Assembly: GCA_964442325.1 (NCBI GenBank)
Contig: CAYTYX010000003.1
Location: 1 to 33,179 of the forward strand
Origin: CAYTYX01 sp964442325
Lineage (GTDB): Bacteria > Patescibacteriota > Saccharimonadia > Saccharimonadales > UBA10212
Direction: 5' to 3'
DNA: 33,179 nucleotides
Below the pieces are notes generated by a model. It saw only the letters and a list, made by a program, of their open reading frames with translations, was not told the DNA's origin and did not search any database. The translations under genes were made by a program, and so were the position numbers. Of the stretch, positions 14,989-22,136 are shown one piece after another; positions within the stretch are counted from its first letter, which is position 1; every line of letters starts with the position of its first letter.

Positions 14989-15703
14989 AAATTTTGGTGG
15001 TCCGGGCACGGTAATAACTATTGCCGTTGCCGTTTTCCTGGCGGCTCAGCTGCTAGCCGGGGTGATAGTTGGCTTGGGTATTGCTATTTTTCGCCCCGGT
15101 GCAAATGTAACGGATTTGCTCAACAATTCTACGCCGGCTCAGGCAGCCTTTTTGTTTTTGGCCGAGAGCTTGGCGGCAGGGGTGGTGTTTTATATTTTGC
15201 GCCGAAACAAATTGGGTCTAAAAGCCATAGGCTTGCGCCGTTTGCACCGGAGCGATATTGGCAAAGGCCTAGTTGGCTTTGGCGTGTTTTACGTTCTACT
15301 GATTATCGCTTCGATTGTACTGACATTTATTTTTCCGGGGTTAAATAGTGCCAAGCAAGATATCGGTTTTAACAATGTTGCCGGTGCCGGCACGATATTG
15401 GCATTTATTGCTTTGGTAATTATTCCACCACTGGGCGAAGAAATTTTAGTACGCGGCTATTTGTTCAGCGGCTTGCGCGCTAGGCTAAGTTTTGTTAAAG
15501 CAGGCCTGATAGTCAGCGTTTTATTCAGCCTGGCGCACCTAGAGCTTGGTTCTGGCGCTGCGCCGGTTTGGAGTGCGGCTGCCGATACATTTATATTAAG
15601 CCTCGTGCTTGTTTACCTGCGGGAAGCTACCGGCGCACTTTATGCTGGGATGTTGGTCCATATGCTCAATAATTTAATTGCGTTTATGGTTAAGTTCCAC
15701 TAG
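14969..15703 (+). CDS. CPBP family intramembrane glutamic endopeptidase
   Basis: The CPBP (Abi/Rce1-like) family cleaves proteins within the membrane. This 244-residue polytopic protein shows all three family motifs: EExxxR in GEEILVRGYLFSGLR, FxxxH in FSLAHLELG and HxxxN in MLVHMLNNL. About seven hydrophobic spans are seen. I choose ATG 14969 rather than the two upstream TTG codons (14963, 14966). It overlaps rseP by 20 nt, pairing two intramembrane proteases. Bacterial members serve in processing or protection against bacteriocins; the substrate here is unknown. Confidence 0.92.
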   Translation: MSNVSSKNFGGPGTVITIAVAVFLAAQLLAGVIVGLGIAIFRPGANVTDLLNNSTPAQAAFLFLAESLAAGVVFYILRRNKLGLKAIGLRRLHRSDIGKGLVGFGVFYVLLIIASIVLTFIFPGLNSAKQDIGFNNVAGAGTILAFIALVIIPPLGEEILVRGYLFSGLRARLSFVKAGLIVSVLFSLAHLELGSGAAPVWSAAADTFILSLVLVYLREATGALYAGMLVHMLNNLIAFMVKFH

Positions 15704-15712
15704 AAATTGAAA

Positions 15713-15734
15713 CGCCGCGCAGGTTTGCGCGGCG
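15713..15734. terminator. GC-rich hairpin between the CPBP gene and cluster 2
   Basis: CGCCGCGC pairs with GCGCGGCG around AGGTTT (8 bp, perfect). On the minus strand it is followed by the T-rich GTTTCAATTTC, so it best fits the end of cluster 2; it may also stop the plus-strand transcript. Confidence 0.55.
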
Positions 15735-15739
15735 CATGA

Positions 15740-15771
15740 GCCCCATAAAGTCCAACTCACTTTATCGGGGC
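15740..15771. terminator. Second hairpin downstream of cluster 2
   Basis: GCCCCATAAAGT and ACTTTATCGGGGC pair over 12 bp with one bulged base, with a 7-nt loop. It lies 13 bp beyond the stop of cluster 2 ORF3, in tandem with the hairpin at 15713. No U-run follows directly. Confidence 0.45.
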
Positions 15772-15784
15772 ACTTTCGGAGAAC

Positions 15785-15991
15785 TCAGTGCGGGGGTCCG
15801 TACGGATACATCGTCACGTTCTGATGGATGAGGCTCATGCCGTGCTGAGATCGCCGGGTTGAAGCCCGCCGTTCCAGCTCGCGACTATGATCTTCCTCCA
15901 GCGGGCCTCCGTTGATCCGGACTTGCTCCATGAATAGCTCGAGCTTTCCGAAGTCCCCGAGTGCTGGCTGCTTGTCTGATAGTCTTGTCAT
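15785..15991 (-). CDS. Cluster 2, ORF3: 68-residue soluble protein
   Basis: The frame starts MTRLSDKQPALGDFGKLELF and has no membrane span. It contains charged, probably helical sequence (PLEEDHSRELERRASTRRSQ) and ends with a glycine/aromatic tail MYPYGPPH. I choose ATG 15991 because AAGGAG lies 8 nt upstream; longer starts in the same frame would overlap ORF2. Spacing, SD and linker (AAGGAGCTGAAGCA) are nearly the same as for ORF2. No family is recognised. It is the last gene of the minus-strand cluster and ends just before two hairpins. Confidence 0.62.
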   Translation of the reverse strand: MTRLSDKQPALGDFGKLELFMEQVRINGGPLEEDHSRELERRASTRRSQHGMSLIHQNVTMYPYGPPH

Positions 15992-16004
15992 TGCTTCAGC
16001 TCCT

Positions 16005-16172
16005 TCAGGCTTTACGCGCCGTCTCTTCTCTCTCTTGGCGCCTATGTTCGGAATCAAGCCGAAGCGCCATCACCAAGAAGACGACGCACATCGGGACGAA
16101 CAAGAATGCGTAGGTGGTGTAGAACAGGATGTACGTCCCCTTGCGGCTGAGCTCTAAAAGGATGAAAGACAT
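16005..16172 (-). CDS. Cluster 2, ORF2: 55-residue single-span membrane protein
   Basis: A protein of 55 residues beginning MSFILLELSRKGTYILF. One long hydrophobic span (about 14-37, with FLFVPMCVVFLVMAL) is followed by a strongly charged tail (RLDSEHRRQEREETARK) that should lie in the cytoplasm. The SD AAGGAG is 8 nt from ATG (linker TTGAAGCG). The 14-nt gap to ORF1 and 13-nt gap to ORF3 show one operon. It has the same length and the same span-plus-charged-tail plan as cluster 1 ORF3, without clear sequence identity. Function is unknown. Confidence 0.65.
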   Translation of the reverse strand: MSFILLELSRKGTYILFYTTYAFLFVPMCVVFLVMALRLDSEHRRQEREETARKA

Positions 16173-16186
16173 CGCTTCAACTCCTT

Positions 16187-16288
16187 TCAGCTCTCGAAGG
16201 TCCGGTTTGCAAAGTAGAAGCGAGCCTCCTCCTTTGCCACGCGGTAGGCAGCGACTGCCAGCGCAACCAGCGCTAGTTTCTTAAGCAT
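16187..16288 (-). CDS. Cluster 2, ORF1: 33-residue membrane peptide
   Basis: The product starts MLKKLALVALAVAAYRVAK, a short hydrophobic N-terminal segment with two lysines before it, then a mixed tail ending FANRTFES. It could be a small membrane peptide or a short amphipathic anchor. ATG 16288 follows GGAAGGAA with 5 nt spacing. It is first in the cluster, about 75 nt after the predicted transcription start. It matches cluster 1 ORF1 in size and place, not in sequence. Confidence 0.58.
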   Translation of the reverse strand: MLKKLALVALAVAAYRVAKEEARFYFANRTFES

Positions 16289-16315
16289 CTCGGTTCCTTC
16301 CGGTCTGGACCATGG

Positions 16316-16351
16316 GTGCGCGCCAACCGGCGCTTTTTCAAGTTGGCGCAC
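16316..16351 (-). promoter_or_regulatory. Structured leader of small-ORF cluster 2; possible plus-strand terminator inside
   Basis: On the minus strand GTGCGCCAAC pairs with GTTGGCGCGCAC (10 bp, 2-nt bulge), giving a strong hairpin in the leader. On the plus strand GCGCC-AACC-GGCGC-TTTTT (16320-16338) looks like an intrinsic terminator ahead of proS. The two structures exclude each other. Confidence 0.5.
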
Positions 16352-16369
16352 CAGTTAACGAATAGATTA

Positions 16370-16398
16370 TTTATACAACTTACTATGTTATTTTGCAA
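16370..16398 (-). promoter_or_regulatory. Promoter of small-ORF cluster 2
   Basis: On the minus strand there is TTGCAA (16393-16398), a 17-nt spacer and TATAAA (16370-16375): a standard sigma70-like promoter. The predicted start is near 16363. It overlaps the proS promoter region face to face. Confidence 0.65.
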
Positions 16399-16403
16399 TC
16401 TGA

Positions 16404-16409
16404 TAGAAT
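16404..16409 (+). promoter_or_regulatory. Extended -10 box (TGA-TAGAAT) of proS
   Basis: TGATAGAAT ends 8 nt before the ATG at 16418. It supports both this start and a near-leaderless mRNA. Confidence 0.5.
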
Positions 16410-16417
16410 ATCACCAG

Positions 16418-17671
16418 ATGAAACGTTCGGAATTATTTATAAAAACCCGCAAACAAGCGCCAGCTGACGAAACTGCCCTGAACGCCCAGCTACTTACACG
16501 GGCCGGTTATATCCATAAAGAGATGGCCGGAGTCTATAGCTATTTGCCGCTAGGCAAATTAGTTTTAGATAAAATCAGTCAGATTGCTAGAGAAGAGATG
16601 GATAAAATCGGCGGCAATGAGGTGCTGATGAGCACCCTCCAGAATAAAGAGCTGTGGGAGGCTACCGACCGATGGGACGATAAAAAAATCGACAACTGGT
16701 TTAAGTCTCAACTAGTCAATGGCACCGAAGTTGGCATCGGGCTAACGCACGAGGAGCCGCTGGTAAACGCTATGAAAGCTTTTGTGCAGTCGTATAAAGA
16801 CCTGCCGGCCTATCCATACCAAATCCAAAATAAGTTCCGTAATGAGCTGCGTGCCAAGTCCGGGCTGCTGCGCGGACGGGAATTCTTAATGAAGGATTTA
16901 TACAGCTTTAGCCGTACCCAAGCTGAGCACGACAAATTTTATGACCAGATTGCCCCTAAAGCCTATATGGAAGTGTATAAACGCCTGGGTATTGGCGATA
17001 TCACCTTTAGATGTTTTGCCAGCGGCGGCTATTTTAGTAAGTACTCTATGGAGTTCCAGACGGTTAGCCCAATTGGCGAGGACACGATTTATCTGGACAG
17101 GGCTAAGGGCATGGCGGTCAATAAAGAAGTCTACTCGCCCGAAGTTTTGCAGGACCTGGGCCTTAAAAAGGAAGATCTAGAAGAGGTTAAAGCCGTGGAA
17201 GTTGGCAATATTTTTCCGCTGGGCAGCCGCTTTTCAGACGCGCTGGGGCTTTACTACGCCGATGAGCAGGGCAAGCGGCAGTCGGTTGTGATGGGTAGTT
17301 ACGGTATTGGCATTAGCCGGTTGGTTGGCTTGCTAGCCGAGCACTTTGCCGACGAGCGAGGCCTAGCTTGGCCGGAGTCGGTAGCGCCGTTTAAGGTCTA
17401 TCTGGCCGCCTTAAGCGATAGCCCAGAAATTGTTAAAGCCGCTGATGAGGCCTATAAACGCTTGACAGCCGCCGGGGTTGGAGTACTATATGACAATCGA
17501 GAAGTAAGAGCCGGCGAAATGTTTGCCGACGCCGATCTGATCGGTCTGCCATGGCGGCTAGTAGTAAGCGAAAAAACGATTACGGACGGTGGCTTTGAAC
17601 TAAAATCCCGCCAAGGCGATCTCGAGCCTAAACTTGTAAGTATTGACGAAGTAATAACTACACTGACTTAA
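16418..17671 (+). CDS. proS: Prolyl-tRNA synthetase lacking the editing insert
   Basis: This is a class II synthetase that charges tRNA-Pro. I choose ATG 16418 because the family start MKRSELFIKTRKQAP begins there and a -10 box lies directly upstream; an in-frame opening to 16316 is untranslated leader. The 417-residue protein has motif 1 with LPLGKLVLDKI, the THEEP box (110-114), motif 2 with RNELRAKSGLLRGREFLMKDLYSF split across 141-164, motif 3 with MGSYGIGISRLVGLL and a C-terminal anticodon-binding domain. The roughly 180-residue INS editing domain of E. coli ProRS is missing: motif 2 and motif 3 are joined by a short linker. Confidence 0.95.
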   Translation: MKRSELFIKTRKQAPADETALNAQLLTRAGYIHKEMAGVYSYLPLGKLVLDKISQIAREEMDKIGGNEVLMSTLQNKELWEATDRWDDKKIDNWFKSQLVNGTEVGIGLTHEEPLVNAMKAFVQSYKDLPAYPYQIQNKFRNELRAKSGLLRGREFLMKDLYSFSRTQAEHDKFYDQIAPKAYMEVYKRLGIGDITFRCFASGGYFSKYSMEFQTVSPIGEDTIYLDRAKGMAVNKEVYSPEVLQDLGLKKEDLEEVKAVEVGNIFPLGSRFSDALGLYYADEQGKRQSVVMGSYGIGISRLVGLLAEHFADERGLAWPESVAPFKVYLAALSDSPEIVKAADEAYKRLTAAGVGVLYDNREVRAGEMFADADLIGLPWRLVVSEKTITDGGFELKSRQGDLEPKLVSIDEVITTLT

Positions 17672-17684
17672 AGAATCCGGGTGC

Positions 17685-17690
17685 TATAAT
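17685..17690 (+). promoter_or_regulatory. Extended -10 box (TGC-TATAAT) of greA
   Basis: A consensus TGCTATAAT lies 56 nt before the greA ATG, giving a leader of about 50 nt that ends in TTTTT just before the start codon. Confidence 0.55.
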
Positions 17691-17746
17691 TAATTAATCC
17701 AAAAAGGAGATAGTTCTAGTTAGAGACAGATTTTAGAGTTGTTTTT

Positions 17747-18202
17747 ATGAAAAGATTATTCCATCTAACCGAAAGTGGTATTAACCAGCTGAAAGGCGAG
17801 CTAAAGACTTTGATTGGCGGCCGGCCCGAGATTGCCGAGCGCATTAACCAGGCTCGCCAGCTGGGTGATTTGAGCGAGAACCACGAATACCAGGCGGCCC
17901 GCACCGAGCAGGACAGGCTAGAGGCGCGTATCTCCGAGCTGGAACATTTTGTTAATAACGCCGAAATTATTAAAAAACCTCGTGCTGCCAAAGAAGTGCA
18001 GCTAGGCTCAACCGTCAAGCTAAAGGGCACCGGTGGGGCCAAAGAATTTACCATAGTTGGCACAGTAGAAGCCGACCCACTGGTTGGCAAAATCAGTGAC
18101 GAATCACCAATTGGCAAGGCGCTACTTGGCAAGGCCGTTGGCGACACTGTCGAAATCAAAAACGCCAGCACTCATATCTATAAAATCGTCTCTATCGCTT
18201 AG
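17747..18202 (+). CDS. greA: Transcription elongation factor GreA
   Basis: GreA enters the secondary channel of RNA polymerase and stimulates cleavage of backtracked RNA. The 151-residue protein has the N-terminal coiled coil with the acidic tip GDLSENHEYQAA (Asp41 and Glu44) and the C-terminal FKBP-like domain with VGTVEADPLVGKISDESPIGKALLGK. Length and features are standard. An AAAAAGGAG sequence lies near 17700 but far from the ATG, so it is unlikely to be the ribosome site. Confidence 0.97.
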   Translation: MKRLFHLTESGINQLKGELKTLIGGRPEIAERINQARQLGDLSENHEYQAARTEQDRLEARISELEHFVNNAEIIKKPRAAKEVQLGSTVKLKGTGGAKEFTIVGTVEADPLVGKISDESPIGKALLGKAVGDTVEIKNASTHIYKIVSIA

Positions 18203-18228
18203 AAGTTTATTAGGCGCCTCTTAGGCCG

Positions 18229-18234
18229 TATACT
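18229..18234 (+). promoter_or_regulatory. -10 box (TATACT) of lysS
   Basis: TATACT ends 8 nt before the lysS ATG, consistent with a near-leaderless mRNA. Confidence 0.45.
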
Positions 18235-18242
18235 TAAAAAGT

Positions 18243-19748
18243 ATGCAGTGGCTGAATCAAATCGTTGATGAGATTATAAGCGCTCACCCAGAGGGCGAGA
18301 TTTTAATTGAGTCGGGCAGCTCACCATCTGGGACTTACCACTTGGGCCATTTGCGCGAGCTTATAACTAGCGATGCAATACTCTCGGAACTCAAACGCCG
18401 TAACCGCGCCGCTAAACACATCGCTTATATAGATGATTTGGATGCGCTGCGTAAAATTCCCGCCAACATTCCGCCAGACTACGAGAAATATCTAGGCCAG
18501 TCGCTTTGCGACATACCGTCACCGGATCCCACCAGCCTAAGCTATGCCGATTATTTCTTAAAAGATTTGATTGATGCCACAAAAGTTCTAGGAATGGACG
18601 TAGAATTTGTATACTCCCATTCCAAATATAGAGCTGGATTTTTTGAAAAAGCAATCGAACGGGCTCTTGAACACACGCGAGAGATCCGCGAAATTTTAGA
18701 AAATATATCGGGCCACAAGCTGGGCGAAGATTGGTCGCCAATTCAAATCAACGAAGACGGTTATTTAAAAAAACGTAAGTTTTTATCAATCGATACGGCT
18801 AAAAAACAAATTAGCTACGAAGATAAAGACGGGCAAGCCAAAACTACTGGCTACACAGCCGGCGAAGTGAAACTGGATTGGCGTATTGATTGGCCGGCTC
18901 GTTGGTGGTTACTCAAAGTGGCGGTTGAGCCCTTCGGGCGCGACCATGCCACCAAGGGCGGTAGTTATGAAACCGGCGCCGAGCTAAGCAAGCAGGTGTT
19001 TGCCAGTGAGTCGCCGCTGGCGGTGCCATATGACTTTGTAAATATGGTCGGTGATACTAAAAAAATGAGCGCTAGTCGCGGTACAGGGCTAGATATAGCA
19101 GGCGTTATGCAGGTGTTGCCCCCCGAGATTGTTCGCTTCTTTTTGCTGCGTTATCCACCTTCAAAGCGTCTCTATTTTGATCCCGAAAATATTTCGCAGC
19201 TCATCGATGAATTCGCAGAGCTTATGGCCAAAGAACCCGATAGCCAGTTGATCTATATTTGCCGCCATGGGCTCGAACCCATAATCAGCCGTGTACCATT
19301 TTCGCACCTTGTGGCCAGCTACCAAGCCTCATTAAAAGATGTTGATAAAACCATTGAGCTAATACGACGCACTGGTTATAAAGTTGACCAAAACCAAGAG
19401 ATTTTAAAAGACGAGCTTAAATATATAGATCAATGGCTTAGCAAATGGGCACCGGATGATGCTAAATTTGAATTGCTCGACAAGCCACCGACAGATATAG
19501 ACGACAAGCAAAAAGAATATTTAAAAGCTCTGGCCGATAAAATAGCCGCCGCGCCAGCCGATGCCGATGGCGAGTGGTATCACCAGGCTATCTATGAGCT
19601 CAAGGATTCACTCCATCTTGAGCCAAAAGATATGTTTGCCGCTCTTTACAAAGTGCTGATTGGTAAATCTAGTGGCCCGCGCGCCGGCTGGTTTCTTAGC
19701 ATCTTGCCGCGTGATTGGCTTATAAAAAGGCTCAAGCTAGAAGAATGA
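18243..19748 (+). CDS. lysS: Lysyl-tRNA synthetase, class I (archaeal type)
   Basis: This charges tRNA-Lys with a class I Rossmann fold, unlike the class II LysRS of most bacteria. The 501-residue protein has the HIGH-type motif HLGH at 33-36 in SSPSGTYHLGHLRE, the family box VEPFGRDHATKGGSYETG and the KMSKS-type loop KMSAS at 274-278. A C-terminal helical anticodon-binding domain follows. Class I LysRS is known from Archaea and some bacteria such as spirochaetes, and its presence fits a CPR lineage. Its stop overlaps the msrA start (ATGA). Confidence 0.95.
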   Translation: MQWLNQIVDEIISAHPEGEILIESGSSPSGTYHLGHLRELITSDAILSELKRRNRAAKHIAYIDDLDALRKIPANIPPDYEKYLGQSLCDIPSPDPTSLSYADYFLKDLIDATKVLGMDVEFVYSHSKYRAGFFEKAIERALEHTREIREILENISGHKLGEDWSPIQINEDGYLKKRKFLSIDTAKKQISYEDKDGQAKTTGYTAGEVKLDWRIDWPARWWLLKVAVEPFGRDHATKGGSYETGAELSKQVFASESPLAVPYDFVNMVGDTKKMSASRGTGLDIAGVMQVLPPEIVRFFLLRYPPSKRLYFDPENISQLIDEFAELMAKEPDSQLIYICRHGLEPIISRVPFSHLVASYQASLKDVDKTIELIRRTGYKVDQNQEILKDELKYIDQWLSKWAPDDAKFELLDKPPTDIDDKQKEYLKALADKIAAAPADADGEWYHQAIYELKDSLHLEPKDMFAALYKVLIGKSSGPRAGWFLSILPRDWLIKRLKLEE

Positions 19749-20236
19749 AAAACCAGACGGTAATATTTGCGGCTGGGTGTTTCTGGGGCGTTCAATATTA
19801 CTTCGATCAAGTACCAGGCGTAGTCTCTACCGAAGCCGGCTACACAGGCGGTCATACTAGCAACCCGACTTATGAGCAGGTATGTGCGCATACGACCGGT
19901 CACGCCGAAGCCGTAAAAATAGAATTTGATCCAGCTAAAGTCAGCTACGAAACGCTTCTAAAACAGTTTTTTAGAATGCATGATCCTACCCAGCTGAACC
20001 GCCAGGGTCCAGACGTGGGCGATCAATACCGCTCGGCAATTTTTTACTCAGACGACGTCCAAAAAATTGAAGCCCAGCAAATTATCGATGAGCTAAATGA
20101 ATCAGAGTTTAACGGCAAGCTTGCGACAACCCTAGAAAAAGCGGGGCAGTGGTGGCCGGCCGAAGCCTATCACCAAAAATTTACAAAACGCACAGGTCGC
20201 GGCATGTGTCACGTACCCTACGCACCAGTCAAATAA
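19745..20236 (+). CDS. msrA: Peptide methionine-(S)-sulfoxide reductase
   Basis: MsrA repairs oxidised methionine. The 163-residue protein starts MKNQTVIFAAGCFWG, with the catalytic cysteine in GCFWG (Cys12). It also contains GYTGGHTSNPTYEQVC, the GHAEAVKIEFDP core and the RSAIFYSDDVQ segment. I choose ATG 19745, which overlaps the lysS TGA; a longer opening upstream overlaps lysS heavily. A second cysteine near the C-terminus (GMCHVPY) could be the resolving residue. Confidence 0.96.
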   Translation: MKNQTVIFAAGCFWGVQYYFDQVPGVVSTEAGYTGGHTSNPTYEQVCAHTTGHAEAVKIEFDPAKVSYETLLKQFFRMHDPTQLNRQGPDVGDQYRSAIFYSDDVQKIEAQQIIDELNESEFNGKLATTLEKAGQWWPAEAYHQKFTKRTGRGMCHVPYAPVK

Positions 20237-20614
20237 ATGATTGAAGTCAGCCAAAAAGAGTTTGAAGATATCATTACCCAGGCAGTTGGCACCATCCCGG
20301 AGCCGTATAAATCGCGCTTGCAGAACGTGGCCTTTATAGCCGAAGACGAGGTAGGCCAGGCTCAGAGTCAAAAGATGAAGCTCGCGCCGGGTGGATTATT
20401 GTTTGGCTTGTACGAAGGTTTGCCGCTCCCGGCTCGAGGTGGCGCAACCAAAATCTTACCCGATAAAATCACGATTTATAAAAAACCACACGAGCTAGTC
20501 AGCCAAGACCTAGACCAATTCAAGGAAAAGGTTCGCCATACCATTTGGCACGAAGTTGCGCATTACTTCGGCCTGGATCACAAGCGCATCGACGAGCTAG
20601 AGAATAAAGGCTAG
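20237..20614 (+). CDS. Zincin-like metallopeptidase family protein
   Basis: A small 125-residue protein with the zinc-binding signature HEVAHYFGLDH (HExxHxxGxxH/D) near the C-terminus, at about 107-117. This length and motif position match the small bacterial zincin-like family (Zincin_1). The central part has GLLFGLYEGLPLP and KITIYKKPHELVS, which also fit that family. The start follows directly on the msrA stop. The substrate is unknown for the family. All three expected metal ligands are present, so it may be active. Confidence 0.85.
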   Translation: MIEVSQKEFEDIITQAVGTIPEPYKSRLQNVAFIAEDEVGQAQSQKMKLAPGGLLFGLYEGLPLPARGGATKILPDKITIYKKPHELVSQDLDQFKEKVRHTIWHEVAHYFGLDHKRIDELENKG

Positions 20615-20625
20615 AATAAGAAGTA

Positions 20626-21405
20626 ATGGTGTATGAACGTAATCCGGCTTATAAGCCCGGCCAAACTGAGCCGTATAAGCTCAGCCGTAGCAAAATTGAG
20701 CTGTTTACGCAGTGTCCTCGCTGTTTTTGGCTGGAAGCCCGGCTGAAGATCAAGCGTCCTAGCAGCGCGCCGTTTTTGATCAACAGCGCCATCGACACGC
20801 TCTTAAAGGCCGAGTTCGATACTTACCGCAAAAAAGGCCAGCAGCATCCGTGGCAAATCGAATTTAATGTAGACGCCAAACCTTTTGCCCACAAAAACTT
20901 AGATCGCTGGCGGCACACATTCACTGGTATTCAACATCTAGACGAGCTAACTAACTTATTAATTTTTGGCGGCATCGACGATGTTTGGATAGACGCAAAA
21001 GACGAGCTGGTGGTGGTAGATTATAAGGCTACTGCCAAAGAACAAGAGATTACAGACTTAGGCCCGGAGGGCAGTTGGCACGACCAATACCGCCGGCAAA
21101 TGGAGGTTTACCAATGGCTGCTGCGGGGCGAAGGCCACAAAGTCAGCGATACCGGCTATTTTGTCTACGCCAATGGTATTGCCAAAAAAGACGGTTTTTT
21201 TAACAAGGTAGAGTTCCGCACCAATATTTTTCCGTACAAAGGTAGCGATAAGTGGATCGAGCCAACACTCAAAACAATCAAGGCGTGTCTACAGAGTGAT
21301 GAAATGCCGGCGGTTGGCACGGCGGCGATGGGCGGCGAGTGCGAATTTTGTACTTACGCCAAAGCCCGCACCCAACTAACGCTGGACGCAATTAAAAATA
21401 GATGA
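20626..21405 (+). CDS. PD-(D/E)XK superfamily nuclease (RecB/Cas4-like)
   Basis: A 259-residue RecB-family nuclease. The N-terminal LSRSKIELFTQCPRCFWLEARL is the usual opening helix of the PDDEXK_1 family. The catalytic core is GGIDDVW (Asp118) followed by VVVDYKATAKE (Asp132, Lys134), then QMEVYQWLL with the QxxxY motif. Cysteines at 30, 33, 239 and 242 form two pairs flanking the nuclease core, the arrangement seen in iron-sulfur RecB-like nucleases such as AddB and Cas4. There are no CRISPR repeats or cas genes nearby, so a repair role is more likely. It overlaps the HD gene by ATGA. Confidence 0.88.
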   Translation: MVYERNPAYKPGQTEPYKLSRSKIELFTQCPRCFWLEARLKIKRPSSAPFLINSAIDTLLKAEFDTYRKKGQQHPWQIEFNVDAKPFAHKNLDRWRHTFTGIQHLDELTNLLIFGGIDDVWIDAKDELVVVDYKATAKEQEITDLGPEGSWHDQYRRQMEVYQWLLRGEGHKVSDTGYFVYANGIAKKDGFFNKVEFRTNIFPYKGSDKWIEPTLKTIKACLQSDEMPAVGTAAMGGECEFCTYAKARTQLTLDAIKNR

Positions 21406-22118
21406 GCGTGCCTTATGAATCTTTGGCCGGGCGGGAACGATCCACTCAGGCTCTAATCGATTGGGCGCTGGCCCAAATCGCAGAAAAATACGGCCAAGGC
21501 GGTTCTGAACCTCACCCCAGCCACGACGAACGTCACACCAAATGGGTTATGTATGCCCAGGATTTGATTATTGAAAAAATCAACGACAACTCCGGTGAAT
21601 ACGGTGATTATATAGATCCACACACGGCCGAACTTATGCGGTTGGCGGCCGTCTTTCATGATATCGTTCACACTCCAGGCGACCCAGACAACGAAGAAAA
21701 AAGTGCTCGAATGTTGGCCGCGATGGTGCGCGGAGCCGGAGCCTATTCGGAATCAGAGATCGAACTGGCTCAAAGAATCTTGATGTCCACCACGCTAAAA
21801 TTTGATGAGGGTGGCCAAATAATCCAAGGCGCTGAAGAAGGTTTTTTGCCTGGCCAGATCCTGGCGGATGCGGACTTGTCGGTGATTGGCGCTCGTTATC
21901 CAATATTCTGGGAATCGGTTGGGAGATATCTGCTTGAGTCTAAGCCGATGGGCTGGCAGTTTTCGGCAGAAGATTTGGTTGAATTTGCCGATCGAGAAAT
22001 CAAGTTTTTGGATTCGCACCAATTCCTAACACCAGCGGCTGAAAAATTATTTCCACACAAACCGACTAATAAGTTTCAGCTAGCAAGAACAAAAATAGCA
22101 AATAGCAAGCTAAAGTAG
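21402..22118 (+). CDS. HD-domain metal-dependent phosphohydrolase
   Basis: A 238-residue HD-superfamily protein. Visible ligands are a first histidine near 41-45 (HPSHDERHTKW), the HD pair at 86-87 in AAVFHDIVHTPG, and a later aspartate in LADADLSVIG (about 156-158). The order matches predicted HD phosphohydrolases that act on nucleotides or phosphoesters. The start overlaps the nuclease stop, so the two are co-translated and probably act in a related nucleic acid or nucleotide pathway. The substrate cannot be read from the sequence. Confidence 0.85.
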   Translation: MSVPYESLAGRERSTQALIDWALAQIAEKYGQGGSEPHPSHDERHTKWVMYAQDLIIEKINDNSGEYGDYIDPHTAELMRLAAVFHDIVHTPGDPDNEEKSARMLAAMVRGAGAYSESEIELAQRILMSTTLKFDEGGQIIQGAEEGFLPGQILADADLSVIGARYPIFWESVGRYLLESKPMGWQFSAEDLVEFADREIKFLDSHQFLTPAAEKLFPHKPTNKFQLARTKIANSKLK

Positions 22119-22119
22119 C

Positions 22120-22125
22120 TATAAT
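22120..22125 (+). promoter_or_regulatory. -10 box (TATAAT) of serS
   Basis: A consensus TATAAT ends 11 nt before the serS ATG; the leader would be about 4 nt. Confidence 0.5.
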
Positions 22126-22136
22126 TACTTCTAAGT

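Noticed and set aside
15912..16157. Plus-strand 81-residue frame in the CPBP-proS gap
   Set aside because: It lies opposite cluster 2 ORF2/ORF3, which have SDs and a promoter; this frame has neither.
10714..16288. Filamentous phage (inovirus) remnant
   Set aside because: Sizes of 32/33 and 50-55 residues recall G7/G9 and coat proteins, but no Zot-like ATPase, replication protein, adsorption protein or integrase is present.
16316..16417. 34-residue N-terminal extension of ProRS
   Set aside because: It would run through the -10 box and a hairpin, and the family start begins at MKRSELFIKT.
20626..21405. Cas4 of a CRISPR system
   Set aside because: No repeats or other cas genes are in the window, and the neighbours are general housekeeping genes.
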